Notes: generated by a model not told the origin, from the sequence alone. DNA of 64,000 nt from an uncultured Lachnospiraceae bacterium (GCA_910577645.1 CAJTOL010000010.1:36685-100684); one strand, 5' to 3'; counted from the first letter of the stretch, positions 39,590 to 48,661 are shown. Translations and numbers: made by a program.

Positions 39590-41089
39590 TCACAGATATC
39601 TGGCAGACATCTTGAAGATTTTTTCCTGATCCATCTGGGATGCCGGTTCGATTCCCGCAACCCGGCCGTTACTCATAACCAGGATCCGGTTTGCCACTCC
39701 CAGCAGCTCCGGCATTTCAGAAGAAATAAAAATTACTGCTTTCCCTTCCCTGGCAATGTTGATCATCAACTGGTAAATCTCATATTTCGCCCCCACATCG
39801 ATCCCCCTGGTAGGCTCGTCCATCAAAAGGATCTCCGGCTCAGTAAGAAGGCACCTTCCAATAATCACCTTCTGCTGATTACCTCCTGACAGGTTGCTGA
39901 TTGGCGTCTGAGAGGAAGGCGTTTTCACTGCCATGGAATCCATTACCCACTGTGCATTTTCACGCATTTTAGCAGGGGAGATAAATCCGAAACGGTTTGT
40001 GCAGCGGCTTAAACTGGATATATTGGCATTGTCCTCCACACTCAGCATGGGAATAATTCCCGTGGCCCGGCGCTCCTCCGAGACCAGCGCCAATCCATGC
40101 TTCATGGCATTAACCGAGTTTTTCGGCACAAACCGCTGGTTTCGAAAGGTAATGGTCCCGGTATCAATACGGCGGAGTCCAAACAGCGCTTCCATCAGCT
40201 CCGTGCGGCGGGCCCCTACCAGGCCGCCGATTCCCAGAATCTCTCCTGCATGAACCTCAAATGATACATCCTGAACCTTAGGCTCGTAATAGGTAGTCAG
40301 ATGCTCTACCTTCAGGATTACATCCCCTATTTTGGCGTCATTTTTAGGAAAACGGTCTGCCAGATCCCGGTTCACCATATAGTGGACCAGCTTATCTGCG
40401 TCTAAATTCTCCACCGGCTCTGTGCAGACATACTGCCCGTCCCGCATGACCGTTACCGAATCTGAGATAGACAATACTTCATCAATTTTATGGGAAATAA
40501 AGATAATACCGCACCCTGTCTTTTTCAGGCGCGCAATAATTTCAAAAAGCTTTTCCGTTTCCTTCTCTGTCAGGGAAGAAGTAGGCTCGTCCATCACAAT
40601 GATTTTGGCATTCCAGGATGCCGCCTTTACAATCTCCACCATCTGCCGCATGGAAACGGAAAGGTCGCTGATCTTTGTCCTGGGATCAATGTCAATCCCA
40701 AACTCTTTCATCAGCGCTTCCGTGTCCCGCAGCATTCTCCCGTCATCAATCTGTCCCAGACGGGTAGGGTATCTGCCCAGCCAGATATTATCCGCCACAT
40801 TACGCATCTGCACCTGCTCCAGCTCCTGGTGAATCATGGAAACTCCGTGATTCAACGCGTCATAAGGGCTTTTAAAATTTATCTCCTTCCCATTCAGCGT
40901 AATTTCCCCGGCATCCTTGTGATAGATGCCAAAGAGGCATTTCATCAGTGTGGATTTTCCTGCGCCGTTTTCTCCCATCAGTGCATGAACCTGTCCGGGA
41001 CGGACATTCAGATGCACATGGTCAAGCGCCTTAACGCCGGGGAAGGATTTGCATATATCTTTCATTTCCAGCAAATATTCTGTGCCCAT
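39590..41089 (-). CDS. Sugar ABC transporter ATP-binding protein (MglA/RbsA type)
   Basis: 499 residues with two ABC domains. The first has Walker A GENGAGKSTLMK, Q-loop HQELEQV and Walker B IIVMDEPTSSL. The second has a degenerate Walker A (GGLVGARRTELMEALFG) as usual in this subfamily, the signature LSGGNQQK, and ILLMDEPTRGIDVGAK. It powers import through the permease. CAGGAGGCTGCT precedes the ATG. Confidence 0.95.
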   Translation of the reverse strand: MGTEYLLEMKDICKSFPGVKALDHVHLNVRPGQVHALMGENGAGKSTLMKCLFGIYHKDAGEITLNGKEINFKSPYDALNHGVSMIHQELEQVQMRNVADNIWLGRYPTRLGQIDDGRMLRDTEALMKEFGIDIDPRTKISDLSVSMRQMVEIVKAASWNAKIIVMDEPTSSLTEKETEKLFEIIARLKKTGCGIIFISHKIDEVLSISDSVTVMRDGQYVCTEPVENLDADKLVHYMVNRDLADRFPKNDAKIGDVILKVEHLTTYYEPKVQDVSFEVHAGEILGIGGLVGARRTELMEALFGLRRIDTGTITFRNQRFVPKNSVNAMKHGLALVSEERRATGIIPMLSVEDNANISSLSRCTNRFGFISPAKMRENAQWVMDSMAVKTPSSQTPISNLSGGNQQKVIIGRCLLTEPEILLMDEPTRGIDVGAKYEIYQLMINIAREGKAVIFISSEMPELLGVANRILVMSNGRVAGIEPASQMDQEKIFKMSARYL

Positions 41090-41181
41090 AGCAGCCTCCT
41101 GTTTCTATATTTGCAAAGAGAGAATCAAAAGAGGCGGGATGCGATAAACACACCTCGCCACGTTCTTCTGATTTCCAGTTA

Positions 41182-42408
41182 TCAGTCTTCACGGGTTGCC
41201 CTATCGTAAGCATCCTTTGCAAGCTCTACATTATTCTGTGTGATACCTGTCAGCACGATATAAACAATCTTTGGATTTTTCTCACTAAACTTCACGTCCT
41301 CATCAAAACCGTACAATAAGTCTCCGTAAGTCTGATCATTGCCCATTGCTGCAGACAACGCCATCTTAATACAGGTAGTCCCCTGCCACCAGGGATCCGT
41401 CAAAACAGAAGCATACTGAACGCCGTCCCGGATATAAACCTGGGCATCCGGAAGGCAGTTGGAAGCCAGGACGTACACGCCCCCTTCTTCGCTCAGCAGG
41501 CCTGCGGACATGTAAGACGCAATAGCGCCTGCCGCCTGGGCATCGGTGTGGGCCAGTGTCAGTTCAATGTCGTCGTCATACTTGCCAACCCACGCATCCG
41601 CAATCTCTTTGCAGTTAGCGGTAGAATTGTTGCTGTTCTGCTGCTCCAGCAAAAGCAGGGTATCTTTATATTTAGATTCTGCAATACGCGCTTTCACCGT
41701 CTCATAACAAATTGACATATCCTCATTCGGCGGGCCCTGAATGTAGAACATGTTGATCTTTCCGTCTCCATTCTTGTCCACATCGTCAAAGTTTTCATCC
41801 AGCAGTTCAAAAATCATATCCATCTGCATATGGGCTTTGCTTTCATTGTCCGCACCGATGAACCATGTCCGTTGAAAATCGCTGAGGGACGGGCCGTCTA
41901 CTTTGGTGTTCAGGAAAATAACCGGAACCCCGGCCGCCTCGCATTTCTGTGCAATCGCGCTTGCGCCGGAGGACTGAACCACATAGCAAATTAATACATC
42001 CACGCCCCGGGCCAGCATGGTATCCACAGCGTCATTCTGCTTTGCCTGATCGTTCTGGGCATCTGACATATAATACTGGATATGTTCATTCCCGCATTGA
42101 TCAAACCAGTTTAACATAGCATTTCTCTGCCAGCTGCACCAGTTGTTCGAGTAGTTAAAAAGGCTGATACCCACTGTAATGTCATGATCAATCTCTGCAA
42201 TCATCTGATCAATGGTTTTTGCCGCCTCTGATTCTGTACTGACTTCTACTTCTGCTGCCGTTTCTCCTTCTGCTTTTGTTTCCTCCGCCGCTTTCTCAGC
42301 TGTCACAGGCGCTGCCGTCGTCTCCGGAGCCTGAGCAGGGCCAGAGCAGCCAGCCAGCATTGCAGCTGTCAATGCAGTGATTGTCAAAAGCGATAACATT
42401 TTTCTCAT
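41182..42408 (-). CDS. Sugar-binding lipoprotein (MglB-like)
   Basis: 408 residues. The lipoprotein signal MRKMLSLLTITALTAAMLAG is followed by Cys21 (LAGCSG) and a Thr/Ala/Glu-rich linker up to about residue 65. The type I periplasmic-binding fold follows (ITVGISLFNYSNNWCSWQRN). DKNGDGKIN near residue 210 is an EF-hand-like calcium loop, as in galactose/glucose-binding protein. It delivers a sugar to the permease. AAGGAGGCAATACAT precedes the ATG. The sugar is unknown. Confidence 0.92.
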   Translation of the reverse strand: MRKMLSLLTITALTAAMLAGCSGPAQAPETTAAPVTAEKAAEETKAEGETAAEVEVSTESEAAKTIDQMIAEIDHDITVGISLFNYSNNWCSWQRNAMLNWFDQCGNEHIQYYMSDAQNDQAKQNDAVDTMLARGVDVLICYVVQSSGASAIAQKCEAAGVPVIFLNTKVDGPSLSDFQRTWFIGADNESKAHMQMDMIFELLDENFDDVDKNGDGKINMFYIQGPPNEDMSICYETVKARIAESKYKDTLLLLEQQNSNNSTANCKEIADAWVGKYDDDIELTLAHTDAQAAGAIASYMSAGLLSEEGGVYVLASNCLPDAQVYIRDGVQYASVLTDPWWQGTTCIKMALSAAMGNDQTYGDLLYGFDEDVKFSEKNPKIVYIVLTGITQNNVELAKDAYDRATRED

Positions 42409-42508
42409 ATGTATTGCCTCCTTATTATATAATCTAACTAAAAATTAACATCGATTCAGACGGGCATTTCTTGTCCGGCTGGACTGTTACCAAAATTATA
42501 ATCTACTT

Positions 42509-43342
42509 CTACAGGCAGTGCAATGACGCCAGCCCTTCCAAATATTGGCAGCTCATCTTCAATTCCTGATAATCTCTGCCGCAGTAAGATCCATCATGAT
42601 CGGTTGTAAGCCACTCCGGTTCACATGCCATAATCTGGTTCATCATAGACGGGAAATTGACGATTCCATACCCTGTGGGCCGGAATTCAAACTGGTAATA
42701 CTCTGCGCCGCCGCGGTTGCCACCCAGCTCATGGGCTGTCCGCAGCCGGACCGGGCCTTCTGCATAATAGTCCTTCATATGGATGACCTTACAGCGGTCT
42801 GCATATTTTTCCAGCATATACACCGGATCACCGCCTCCCAGCATACACCATCCAATATCCGGGACATGCTGCAAAAGCTCTGCCGGAATCGAATCCAGAA
42901 TATGTTCAATGGGGTACTTACCTTCTATCCGCATCATAAAATCAAACCCGTGATTGTGGTACTGCAGGGTCATGCCTGCTTTTTTTACTTCTTCTGCCAC
43001 ATGGTAGATAAACCGAATTCCTTCTGAAAAGTTTACTCCCCCCGGATACTTGTCCTCCGGAATTTTACAGATTGAAATATACTTACTTCCAAGCGCTTTC
43101 CTTGTGGCAATCACCTCCTTAAGCTTTGTCTCAAACTCCGTATAAGGAACATGATCCATCAGGATCTCAAGACAGGCTTCCTCTGCCGCCTGTCGTACCG
43201 CCTCAGGATCATTGCCATATAGTCCGCCCATCTCAAAAGCATCAAAGCCAAGGTTTCCCAACTCTCGTATTACTCCAAACAAGTCTTTTTCCGCCTGATG
43301 GCGAACCAGAAAAATTGGTGTGGCAAAACGAGGTTTTTTCAT
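42509..43342 (-). CDS. Sugar phosphate isomerase/epimerase-like TIM barrel (AP_endonuc_2)
   Basis: This 277-residue protein has the xylose-isomerase-like barrel pattern: NLGFDAFEMGGLYGND, AGMTLQYHNHGFDFM with a metal-binding His/Glu set, HVPDIGWCMLGGGDPVY, RCKVIHMKDYYAEG and a terminal TTDHDG segment. Members epimerise or isomerise sugars and inosose derivatives. GGGAGGAATTTTT precedes the ATG at 43342. It is the first gene of the minus-strand operon that continues with the binding protein, ATPase, permease and dehydrogenase 2. Its promoter is at 43411-43439. Confidence 0.88.
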   Translation of the reverse strand: MKKPRFATPIFLVRHQAEKDLFGVIRELGNLGFDAFEMGGLYGNDPEAVRQAAEEACLEILMDHVPYTEFETKLKEVIATRKALGSKYISICKIPEDKYPGGVNFSEGIRFIYHVAEEVKKAGMTLQYHNHGFDFMMRIEGKYPIEHILDSIPAELLQHVPDIGWCMLGGGDPVYMLEKYADRCKVIHMKDYYAEGPVRLRTAHELGGNRGGAEYYQFEFRPTGYGIVNFPSMMNQIMACEPEWLTTDHDGSYCGRDYQELKMSCQYLEGLASLHCL

Positions 43343-43410
43343 AAAAATTCCTCCCTTAATCAATCCCAGGTTTTTAAATTTGTCTGTTTTCAGTTCGTAT
43401 CGTTATCCCT

Positions 43411-43439
43411 ATTATACTCAGAGCATCCGGCCTTTGTAA
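43411..43439 (-). promoter_or_regulatory. Promoter of the TIM-barrel/ABC importer operon
   Basis: On the minus strand TTACAA and TATAAT are separated by 17 bp, 70 bp before the start codon. Confidence 0.6.
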
Positions 43440-43690
43440 AATACGAATTTGCCTATATTTTATTAGTTTTTTACCTATGTATTTCTTATTTACTTTATTT
43501 TTTTATTACAATCTTTCCCTTCTTCAATTTTGTCAGATATTGTTATCTATTTCTTATAATTTTAGGTTTTATATATTCCTATTTTTGATAATTTTTTCTT
43601 TTTTTCTCTGCTTTTTCAATATCTATTTTTACTATTACAACAATTCTCCTCCAATTTTTCCTTATTTCCTTTTCTACTATTCGCTCCTAA
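43440..43690 (+). other. Long T-rich, pyrimidine-skewed tract
   Basis: About 250 bp between the divergent promoters is almost purely T with some C on the plus strand (runs such as TTTTTTCTTTTTTTCTC). No gene is credible. It could be a curved or melting-prone upstream element. Confidence 0.5.
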
Positions 43691-43737
43691 ATACTTTAGT
43701 AAATACCTTCGTTTTTATTATTTTTAATAACTTTTTA

Positions 43738-43766
43738 TTGACATTCATTTCTATCCATGCTATCAT
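43738..43766 (+). promoter_or_regulatory. Promoter of the cupin gene
   Basis: TTGACA and TATCAT with a 17-bp spacer, 54 bp before the start codon. Confidence 0.8.
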
Positions 43767-43820
43767 GCGGTTAGAGCAGTAAAAAACAAACAAAATATGA
43801 AAAGAAAAGGAGTGTCCATT

Positions 43821-44276
43821 ATGTTTTGCACCAAAGAAAAATACCTCATTCGTTCCTGTGCTGATGGCGATGCGCCCACCTATACCTGTCCCAATGTTCA
43901 CGAGGTACACCGCCCCGGTGAATGTGGCTCTTACGAATTGGCAACCATTCTTGGAAATGAACCGGCCCAGCCCTTTGACGGAGATCCCAACGATTCCCGT
44001 AATTTTCACTATGTCCACATTACCTATCTCCCGGAAGGCGCATGTGTCGGCGAGCATTACCACCGCGACAATGAGCAGTTCTACCTGGTAATCGGAGGCA
44101 AAGCAGAGATCACCCTGTGCGGCGATAAATTTGAAGCAGAGCCCTACACCATCGCCGTAATTCGTCCCGGCGGCTCTCACGGTATTAAAAACATCGGCAA
44201 AGGCACCTTGACCTATGTCTGCTGTGAAATCGAGCCTGCACGCAAGTATGACTATGAACTTGACGGAGAAAACTAA
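43821..44276 (+). CDS. Single-domain cupin protein
   Basis: This 151-residue protein has one cupin_2 core: motif 1 GACVGEHYHRDNEQFYLVIGG (His-x-His...Glu metal ligands) and motif 2 PGGSHGIKNIG with the last His. It is a small metal-binding isomerase, epimerase or sensor. AAAGGAG lies 9 nt before the ATG at 43821. It is divergent from the TIM-barrel/importer operon and likely belongs to the same pathway, perhaps handling a reactive keto-sugar. Confidence 0.88.
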   Translation: MFCTKEKYLIRSCADGDAPTYTCPNVHEVHRPGECGSYELATILGNEPAQPFDGDPNDSRNFHYVHITYLPEGACVGEHYHRDNEQFYLVIGGKAEITLCGDKFEAEPYTIAVIRPGGSHGIKNIGKGTLTYVCCEIEPARKYDYELDGEN

Positions 44277-44619
44277 TCCTCATTAATATCCGTGATTGCT
44301 CCGGCAGCCAGACATCCCATAATCAGGAGATGCTGCAAAATAAAGGGACTTTCTATTGGCGACAGTTGACAGACAGCGCGAATAGAAAGTCCCTGGTTTT
44401 ATTTTTCAGCATCTCTTTATTTTGCCTTATCCTCATAGTTATGCAATCCTTCTCCCTGGAAAATTGCACAATTTCTCTGGTAGTTATTACAAAAAAATGA
44501 AATATTGCCAATTTTTATTAACATTTCATTAACTACCTTGTTACAAGCATATAATTATGCTATAATCAGCATCAATTCGTCCATGACTATAGCTATTCAG
44601 GTTGAAAGAGGAAGGTTTT
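44277..44619. other. Intergenic region with a 90-bp hairpin
   Basis: Besides the hairpin at 44326-44416 it is AT-rich and carries no gene. Confidence 0.5.
44326..44416. repeat. Large inverted repeat related to the dispersed GGGGATGTCGC family
   Basis: GAGATGCTGCAAAATAAAGG...GACTTTCTATT pairs with AATAGAAAGTCCCTGG...CAGCATCTC over about 35 bp per arm with a few mismatches. The left arm resembles the single arm at 28904-28947. On the plus strand TTTATTTTG follows, so it may serve as the cupin terminator. Confidence 0.65.
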
Positions 44620-45276
44620 ATGAAAGAGTTTTTCCATAAATATAAGCATGTTTGGATTTTATCTTATGGTTTGGTATATCTGACCTGGTTTTTCCATCTG
44701 GAACGTACAGTTACCAAGGGTTACCATGTCATCCACGTCCGGTTAGACGACTATATTCCTTTTGAGGAGATTTTTATTGTTCCCTATCTGCTGTGGTTCG
44801 CCTATGTAACAGCGGCGGTTCTGTATTTGTTTTTCACCAACAAGGAAGAATATTACCGGCTGTGTATTTATCTGTTCAGCGGTATGACTATCAGTTTAAT
44901 TATCTGTACCTTTTATCACAATGGAACGGATTTCCGACCCGTTCTGGACGCAGATAAGAATATTTTTACCCAATTGGTACGACGTCTGTATATTGCAGAT
45001 ACGCCTACCAATGTATTTCCCAGCATCCATGTATATAATTCTATCTGTACTCATGTGGCAATATCCCGAAGTGAGCATTTGAGGAGATATCCGGCTATCC
45101 AATGGTCCTCATTTACGCTGATGGTTTTAATCTGCATGGCCACTGTATTTTTAAAGCAGCACTCCGTTATAGACGTGTTAGGCGGATGTATTATGGCTTA
45201 TATTCTGTATTATGTGGTATATGGTTATGGCTATGGATTGGAGCGAAAAAAGGCTTCTCCAAAAATTTTAGGATAA
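44620..45276 (+). CDS. PAP2-family membrane phosphatase-like protein
   Basis: 218 residues with about six membrane segments (for example PYLLWFAYVTAAVLYLFF and YLFSGMTISLIICTFYH). The C-terminal PAP2 motifs are VFPSIHVYNSICTH (motif 2, S-x-H) and FLKQHSVIDVLGG (motif 3 with catalytic His and Asp); motif 1 is weak. Such proteins dephosphorylate membrane lipids such as phosphatidic acid or isoprenyl diphosphates, or act in inositol-lipid transfer. GAGGAAGG precedes the ATG at 44620, chosen over an upstream TTG. It converges on a glycosyltransferase gene. Confidence 0.85.
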   Translation: MKEFFHKYKHVWILSYGLVYLTWFFHLERTVTKGYHVIHVRLDDYIPFEEIFIVPYLLWFAYVTAAVLYLFFTNKEEYYRLCIYLFSGMTISLIICTFYHNGTDFRPVLDADKNIFTQLVRRLYIADTPTNVFPSIHVYNSICTHVAISRSEHLRRYPAIQWSSFTLMVLICMATVFLKQHSVIDVLGGCIMAYILYYVVYGYGYGLERKKASPKILG

Positions 45277-45281
45277 AAAAG

Positions 45282-45334
45282 AAAGGGACGCAGGTTCTTG
45301 TGCAGATAAACAGCGCAAAAACCCGCGTCCTTTT
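45282..45334. terminator. Bidirectional terminator between PAP2 and glycosyltransferase genes
   Basis: AAAGGGACGCAGGTTCTTGTGC pairs with GCGCAAAAACCCGCGTCCTTT with few mismatches, and T- or A-runs flank both sides. A similar hairpin serves the ACT gene at 52054-52112. Confidence 0.7.
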
Positions 45335-45340
45335 ATATGA

Positions 45341-46360
45341 TTAGTTAAACCCGTAAAACTTCTGGGTTATTTTGTATCCGGCCACGGATACCTTTCTTCC
45401 GCTCTTTCCCGGCAGATTTACACCCTGACCTAAAAAGCCCCAGCGCAGCCTTAAGTAAAGGGCCAGATTGTTTTGTTTTAAAAACTGCCACAATTCCTTT
45501 TTCTTCTGAAGGTTCTCTTCAGATTCGGAGCGGATAGCCAAAATAGAAGATATGGTCATCATAATCTCCAGATAATTGACCATATAATGGCGCAGCTTGC
45601 GGCAGGAAATTTTCGTAACGTCATAATATCCAATCATCAGTTTGGTCACCAAAATCTGCTGATCAATCCGGCCAATCATCACCTGCTCATTAACAGACTG
45701 ATCCTCCCGGCCAATAAAGTACCGGTAAAAGTTTACATCCAGATAATACAGGGTCTTTACATGAGGAAGGGGCTGATAAACAAAAATGTTGTCTACATAA
45801 AAGGTATGCTTGGGAAGCTCCAGCCCGCACTGGCGCAGAAGTTCCGTCCGATAAATTACCGAGTGCATCAGAATATACTGGCCAATCATAAACCCCTTTA
45901 CTTCATCCCAGGTAATCAGCTTATCCACGGGAAGGGCAGTCCGGTAATTCATTACCTTTTTATGTTTAGCCCCTTGCTTTTCATATACAAAATTGCTGAT
46001 AAGCATATCCAGAGTCTCTTCCCCATAAACAAATTGGCGCAGAGTCTTTAGAACTTTCTGGTAAGCTTCCTCATTTACCCAATCGTCACTGTCCACTACT
46101 TTATAGTAAATACCGGTGGCATTTCGAAGTCCGGCATTTACCGCTTCTCCATGGCCGCCGTTTTCCTGATGAATGGCGCGGCAGATTGCAGGGTATTTCT
46201 CTGCATATTCATCTGCAATCTGGGCAGTATTATCTTTGACAGAACCGTCATCTACAATCAGTATTTCCACCTCTTCCCCGCCAGTAAGCAGGGTATCAAT
46301 GCAGTGCCTCATATATGCTGCTGAATTATAGCAAGGAATTGCTATTGATAATAGTTTCAC
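45341..46360 (-). CDS. Family 2 glycosyltransferase
   Basis: This 339-residue GT-A enzyme has the N-terminal nucleotide-sugar site LLSIAIPCYNSAAYMRHCID, EILIVDDGSVKD, NGGHGEAVNAGLRNATG and the DxD motif KVVDSDDWVN near residue 93. The C-terminal part lacks long membrane helices, so it is cytoplasmic or peripheral. It probably adds a sugar to a lipid or teichoic-type polymer. The start is a GTG at 46360 with AGGAGGAAC upstream. It is followed by the PAP2 terminator and preceded by a CPBP protease gene. Confidence 0.92.
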   Translation of the reverse strand: MKLLSIAIPCYNSAAYMRHCIDTLLTGGEEVEILIVDDGSVKDNTAQIADEYAEKYPAICRAIHQENGGHGEAVNAGLRNATGIYYKVVDSDDWVNEEAYQKVLKTLRQFVYGEETLDMLISNFVYEKQGAKHKKVMNYRTALPVDKLITWDEVKGFMIGQYILMHSVIYRTELLRQCGLELPKHTFYVDNIFVYQPLPHVKTLYYLDVNFYRYFIGREDQSVNEQVMIGRIDQQILVTKLMIGYYDVTKISCRKLRHYMVNYLEIMMTISSILAIRSESEENLQKKKELWQFLKQNNLALYLRLRWGFLGQGVNLPGKSGRKVSVAGYKITQKFYGFN

Positions 46361-46387
46361 TCTCGTTCCTCCTAGTATAATAATGAA

Positions 46388-47158
46388 TCAGTAAAAGTCT
46401 GTTCTTTGTAATCTGCGGATCTCTGCGGCAGCAATCCCCAGGGCGAGGACTGCCATAAAGACAGAAAGGGCCGGAATCTCGGCGCTGACCGGCATTAAAA
46501 TACCGTTCAGCACATAGACAGAGCCTATATTCATAGCGGCGTGGGTCAGCCAGACGGCAGTAAGACTCTGATACTTCTCCATCACAAAAGCCAAAATCAA
46601 TCCTAATCCGGCGGCATAAATCCCCTGAACCAGGTTGCCATGAAACAAACCGAAAAATCCAGAGGAAAAAACAGCGGCAGGAACCACTCCCATCTCGTCA
46701 CGAAGGCTTAGATATCCAATCCCCCTGAATATCAGCTCCTCCGCCACCGGGATAATCAGGCACACTCCTGTAAGCTGCAGCCAAAAACCGGAATCTGCAA
46801 TCTCTCTCACCGCTTCTTCCACTGCCGGAAACCACCTGGCAAGAGGCGTAAAGCTTAACAGGAGATTTCCTGTAATACTGGATGAAATTCCCAGGATTAT
46901 CAGATGTTCCCAATGATGCGGGGCCTTTAGCCGGAGCTCTTTTACCAGGCCCTGCCGCAGAATCCAATCCTTTTTATAAGGAAACCATAAAATCCCGGCT
47001 GTCAGCACTGCTCCCGGAAGTATAACCGCTACTGTATCTTCCGGAAAAAAACCGGCTGTCCGGTATATTTCAGTAAAAGCAAAAACCGACATATAGTAAA
47101 TCATCAGCGGATATACGGTTTTTAAGGCAGCTCTCAGAGCACTTCTTATCCTCTCCAT
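46388..47158 (-). CDS. CPBP-family intramembrane metalloprotease
   Basis: 256 residues and about eight membrane segments. The Abi/CPBP motifs are present: EELIFRGIGYLSLRDE (EExxxR), FGLFHGNLVQGIYAAG (FxxxH) and WLTHAAMNIG (HxxxN). These proteases or CAAX-like enzymes act in peptide processing or bacteriocin immunity. It may be cotranscribed with the glycosyltransferase (27-bp gap). The substrate is unknown. Confidence 0.9.
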   Translation of the reverse strand: MERIRSALRAALKTVYPLMIYYMSVFAFTEIYRTAGFFPEDTVAVILPGAVLTAGILWFPYKKDWILRQGLVKELRLKAPHHWEHLIILGISSSITGNLLLSFTPLARWFPAVEEAVREIADSGFWLQLTGVCLIIPVAEELIFRGIGYLSLRDEMGVVPAAVFSSGFFGLFHGNLVQGIYAAGLGLILAFVMEKYQSLTAVWLTHAAMNIGSVYVLNGILMPVSAEIPALSVFMAVLALGIAAAEIRRLQRTDFY

Positions 47159-47357
47159 TGGCGGCGTTCTCTTCCTTCCCGTTTCTGACCATTATCATAC
47201 CATGGCATTTTAGATTTTTCCACTCATTTCTCACAAAAACAGATGCCAATTATTCCAGCAACTTGCGGAACTGACATTATTTTTGTCATGTAATTCCACT
47301 GTATTTTACAGATACTAAAAAGGATCTCAAAAATATTGTCTAAAAGGAGTGGTTTTT

Positions 47358-47549
47358 ATGAATTTTTGTAAATGTAGTGAACTAAAACAGCCTTTGGCAA
47401 AGCCCGGCGGCTACCTGTTCCCCGGCATGGCCACCATCCCGCTTCAGGATTGGGAAGAACCCCTCTCACCAGAAGAGGCATTAAAGAAGGGAACCGTCTT
47501 TCCATGCCTTGTGATGCCTTTTTTTGCAGGAGGTGAGATTCATGGATAA
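47358..47549 (+). CDS. cotJA: Spore coat-associated protein CotJA
   Basis: This 63-residue protein ends in the CotJA pattern GMATIPLQDWEEPLSPEEAL followed by KKGTVFPCLVMPF. In Bacillus, cotJABC is transcribed in the mother cell under sigma-E and its products enter the coat. AAAGGAG precedes the ATG at 47358. The stop overlaps cotJB by 8 bp. Presence of the set shows the organism can sporulate. Confidence 0.88.
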   Translation: MNFCKCSELKQPLAKPGGYLFPGMATIPLQDWEEPLSPEEALKKGTVFPCLVMPFFAGGEIHG

Positions 47550-47844
47550 GCGGGAACAGATGCTTCAGAAAATCAATGAAATCAGCTTTACTGTCAACGA
47601 CCTGACTCTCTACCTGGATACCCACCCCACTGACGCAAATGCTCTGACTGCCTTTTCCCAGGCAGCAAATGAACGGAAAAACCTTCTGGAAGCTTACGCC
47701 AAAGAGTTTGAGCCCCTCACCATAAATTGTGTCTGTCCTGACACCAACAATCAAACCGGCAGCCATACTTCCTATCCGGGCAAAAAACATTTTACCTGGG
47801 TAGACGGCCCCATTCCCTGGGATAATCAAGGAGGTGTACTGTAA
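47542..47844 (+). CDS. cotJB: Spore coat protein CotJB
   Basis: 100 residues, with a helical N-terminus (MDKREQMLQKINEISFTVND) and the CotJB end HFTWVDGPIPWDNQGGVL. AGGAGGTGAGATTC precedes the ATG at 47542. The gene lies between cotJA and cotJC with overlap and immediate adjacency. Confidence 0.88.
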   Translation: MDKREQMLQKINEISFTVNDLTLYLDTHPTDANALTAFSQAANERKNLLEAYAKEFEPLTINCVCPDTNNQTGSHTSYPGKKHFTWVDGPIPWDNQGGVL

Positions 47845-48453
47845 ATGTGGACTTATGAAAAGCGGCTTCAATTTCCTGTTAACATCAAAACTCCCTGTCC
47901 CAAAACGGCTCAGTTAATTATCAGCCAGTTTGGCGGGCCTGACGGCGAGCTGGCAGCCTCTATGCGCTATCTTTCTCAAAGATATTCCATGCCCTGCAAG
48001 GAGATCGGCGGGCTTTTAACCGACATCGGCACCGAGGAGCTGGCTCATCTGGAAATAATCTGTGCCATGATTTTCCAGCTTACCAAAAATCTTACCCCTG
48101 AGCAGGCCAAAACCGCAGGCTTTGACGCTTATTATATCGACCATACCACAGCGCTCTGGCCTCAGGCGGCGGGAGGTATTCCCTTTAACGCCTGTGAATT
48201 CCAGTCTAAGGGCGACGCCATCACGGATCTCCATGAGGATTTGGCTGCAGAACAGAAAGCCCGGACCACCTATGAAAACCTGCTGCGGGTCATAGATAAT
48301 CCGGAAGTGAAAGAACCTCTGCGCTTTCTTCGTGAACGGGAAGTTGTCCATTATCAGCGGTTCGGCGAGGCCCTGGAGCATGTAAAGGCCCGACTGGATT
48401 CCAAAAACTTCTACTACTTTAACCCGGAATTTGATAAGCAGTTTCTGAAATAA
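47845..48453 (+). CDS. cotJC: Spore coat manganese-catalase-like protein CotJC
   Basis: This 202-residue ferritin-like protein has the manganese catalase pattern: GGPDGELAASMRYLSQRYSM, the metal ligands in DIGTEELAHLEII, TDLHEDLAAEQKARTTYE and FLREREVVHYQRFGEAL. It forms part of the coat and may break down peroxide. AAGGAGGTGTACTGTAA precedes the ATG. The last 25 bp of the coding region plus 4 bp recur exactly at 49422-49450 after the Uma2 gene. Confidence 0.93.
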   Translation: MWTYEKRLQFPVNIKTPCPKTAQLIISQFGGPDGELAASMRYLSQRYSMPCKEIGGLLTDIGTEELAHLEIICAMIFQLTKNLTPEQAKTAGFDAYYIDHTTALWPQAAGGIPFNACEFQSKGDAITDLHEDLAAEQKARTTYENLLRVIDNPEVKEPLRFLREREVVHYQRFGEALEHVKARLDSKNFYYFNPEFDKQFLK

Positions 48454-48457
48454 CAGG
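48429..48457 (+). repeat. 29-bp direct repeat, left copy (cotJC 3' end)
   Basis: ATTTGATAAGCAGTTTCTGA and nine more bases, including the cotJC stop codon. It is identical to 49422-49450. Confidence 0.92.
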
Positions 48458-48495
48458 AAAAGGCCCTAACTGGATATCTAACAGCAGGGCCTTTT
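48458..48495 (+). terminator. Terminator after cotJC
   Basis: AAAAGGCCCT and AGGGCCTTTT form a perfect 10-bp stem ending in TTTTC. Confidence 0.8.
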
Positions 48496-48661
48496 CATAA
48501 TACGCTATTTACATTTTTAACTTTCTTCCATGTCTCCGTCACCTCCCCATAAATGCACGCTCTTACGGCATAAGCTTTTTCATTTACTTTTTTCATACTT
48601 CTGTCGCCTTTTTTAACGATTTCATTTATAATATAATCAGAATGAAAGAGAGGCGATTATT

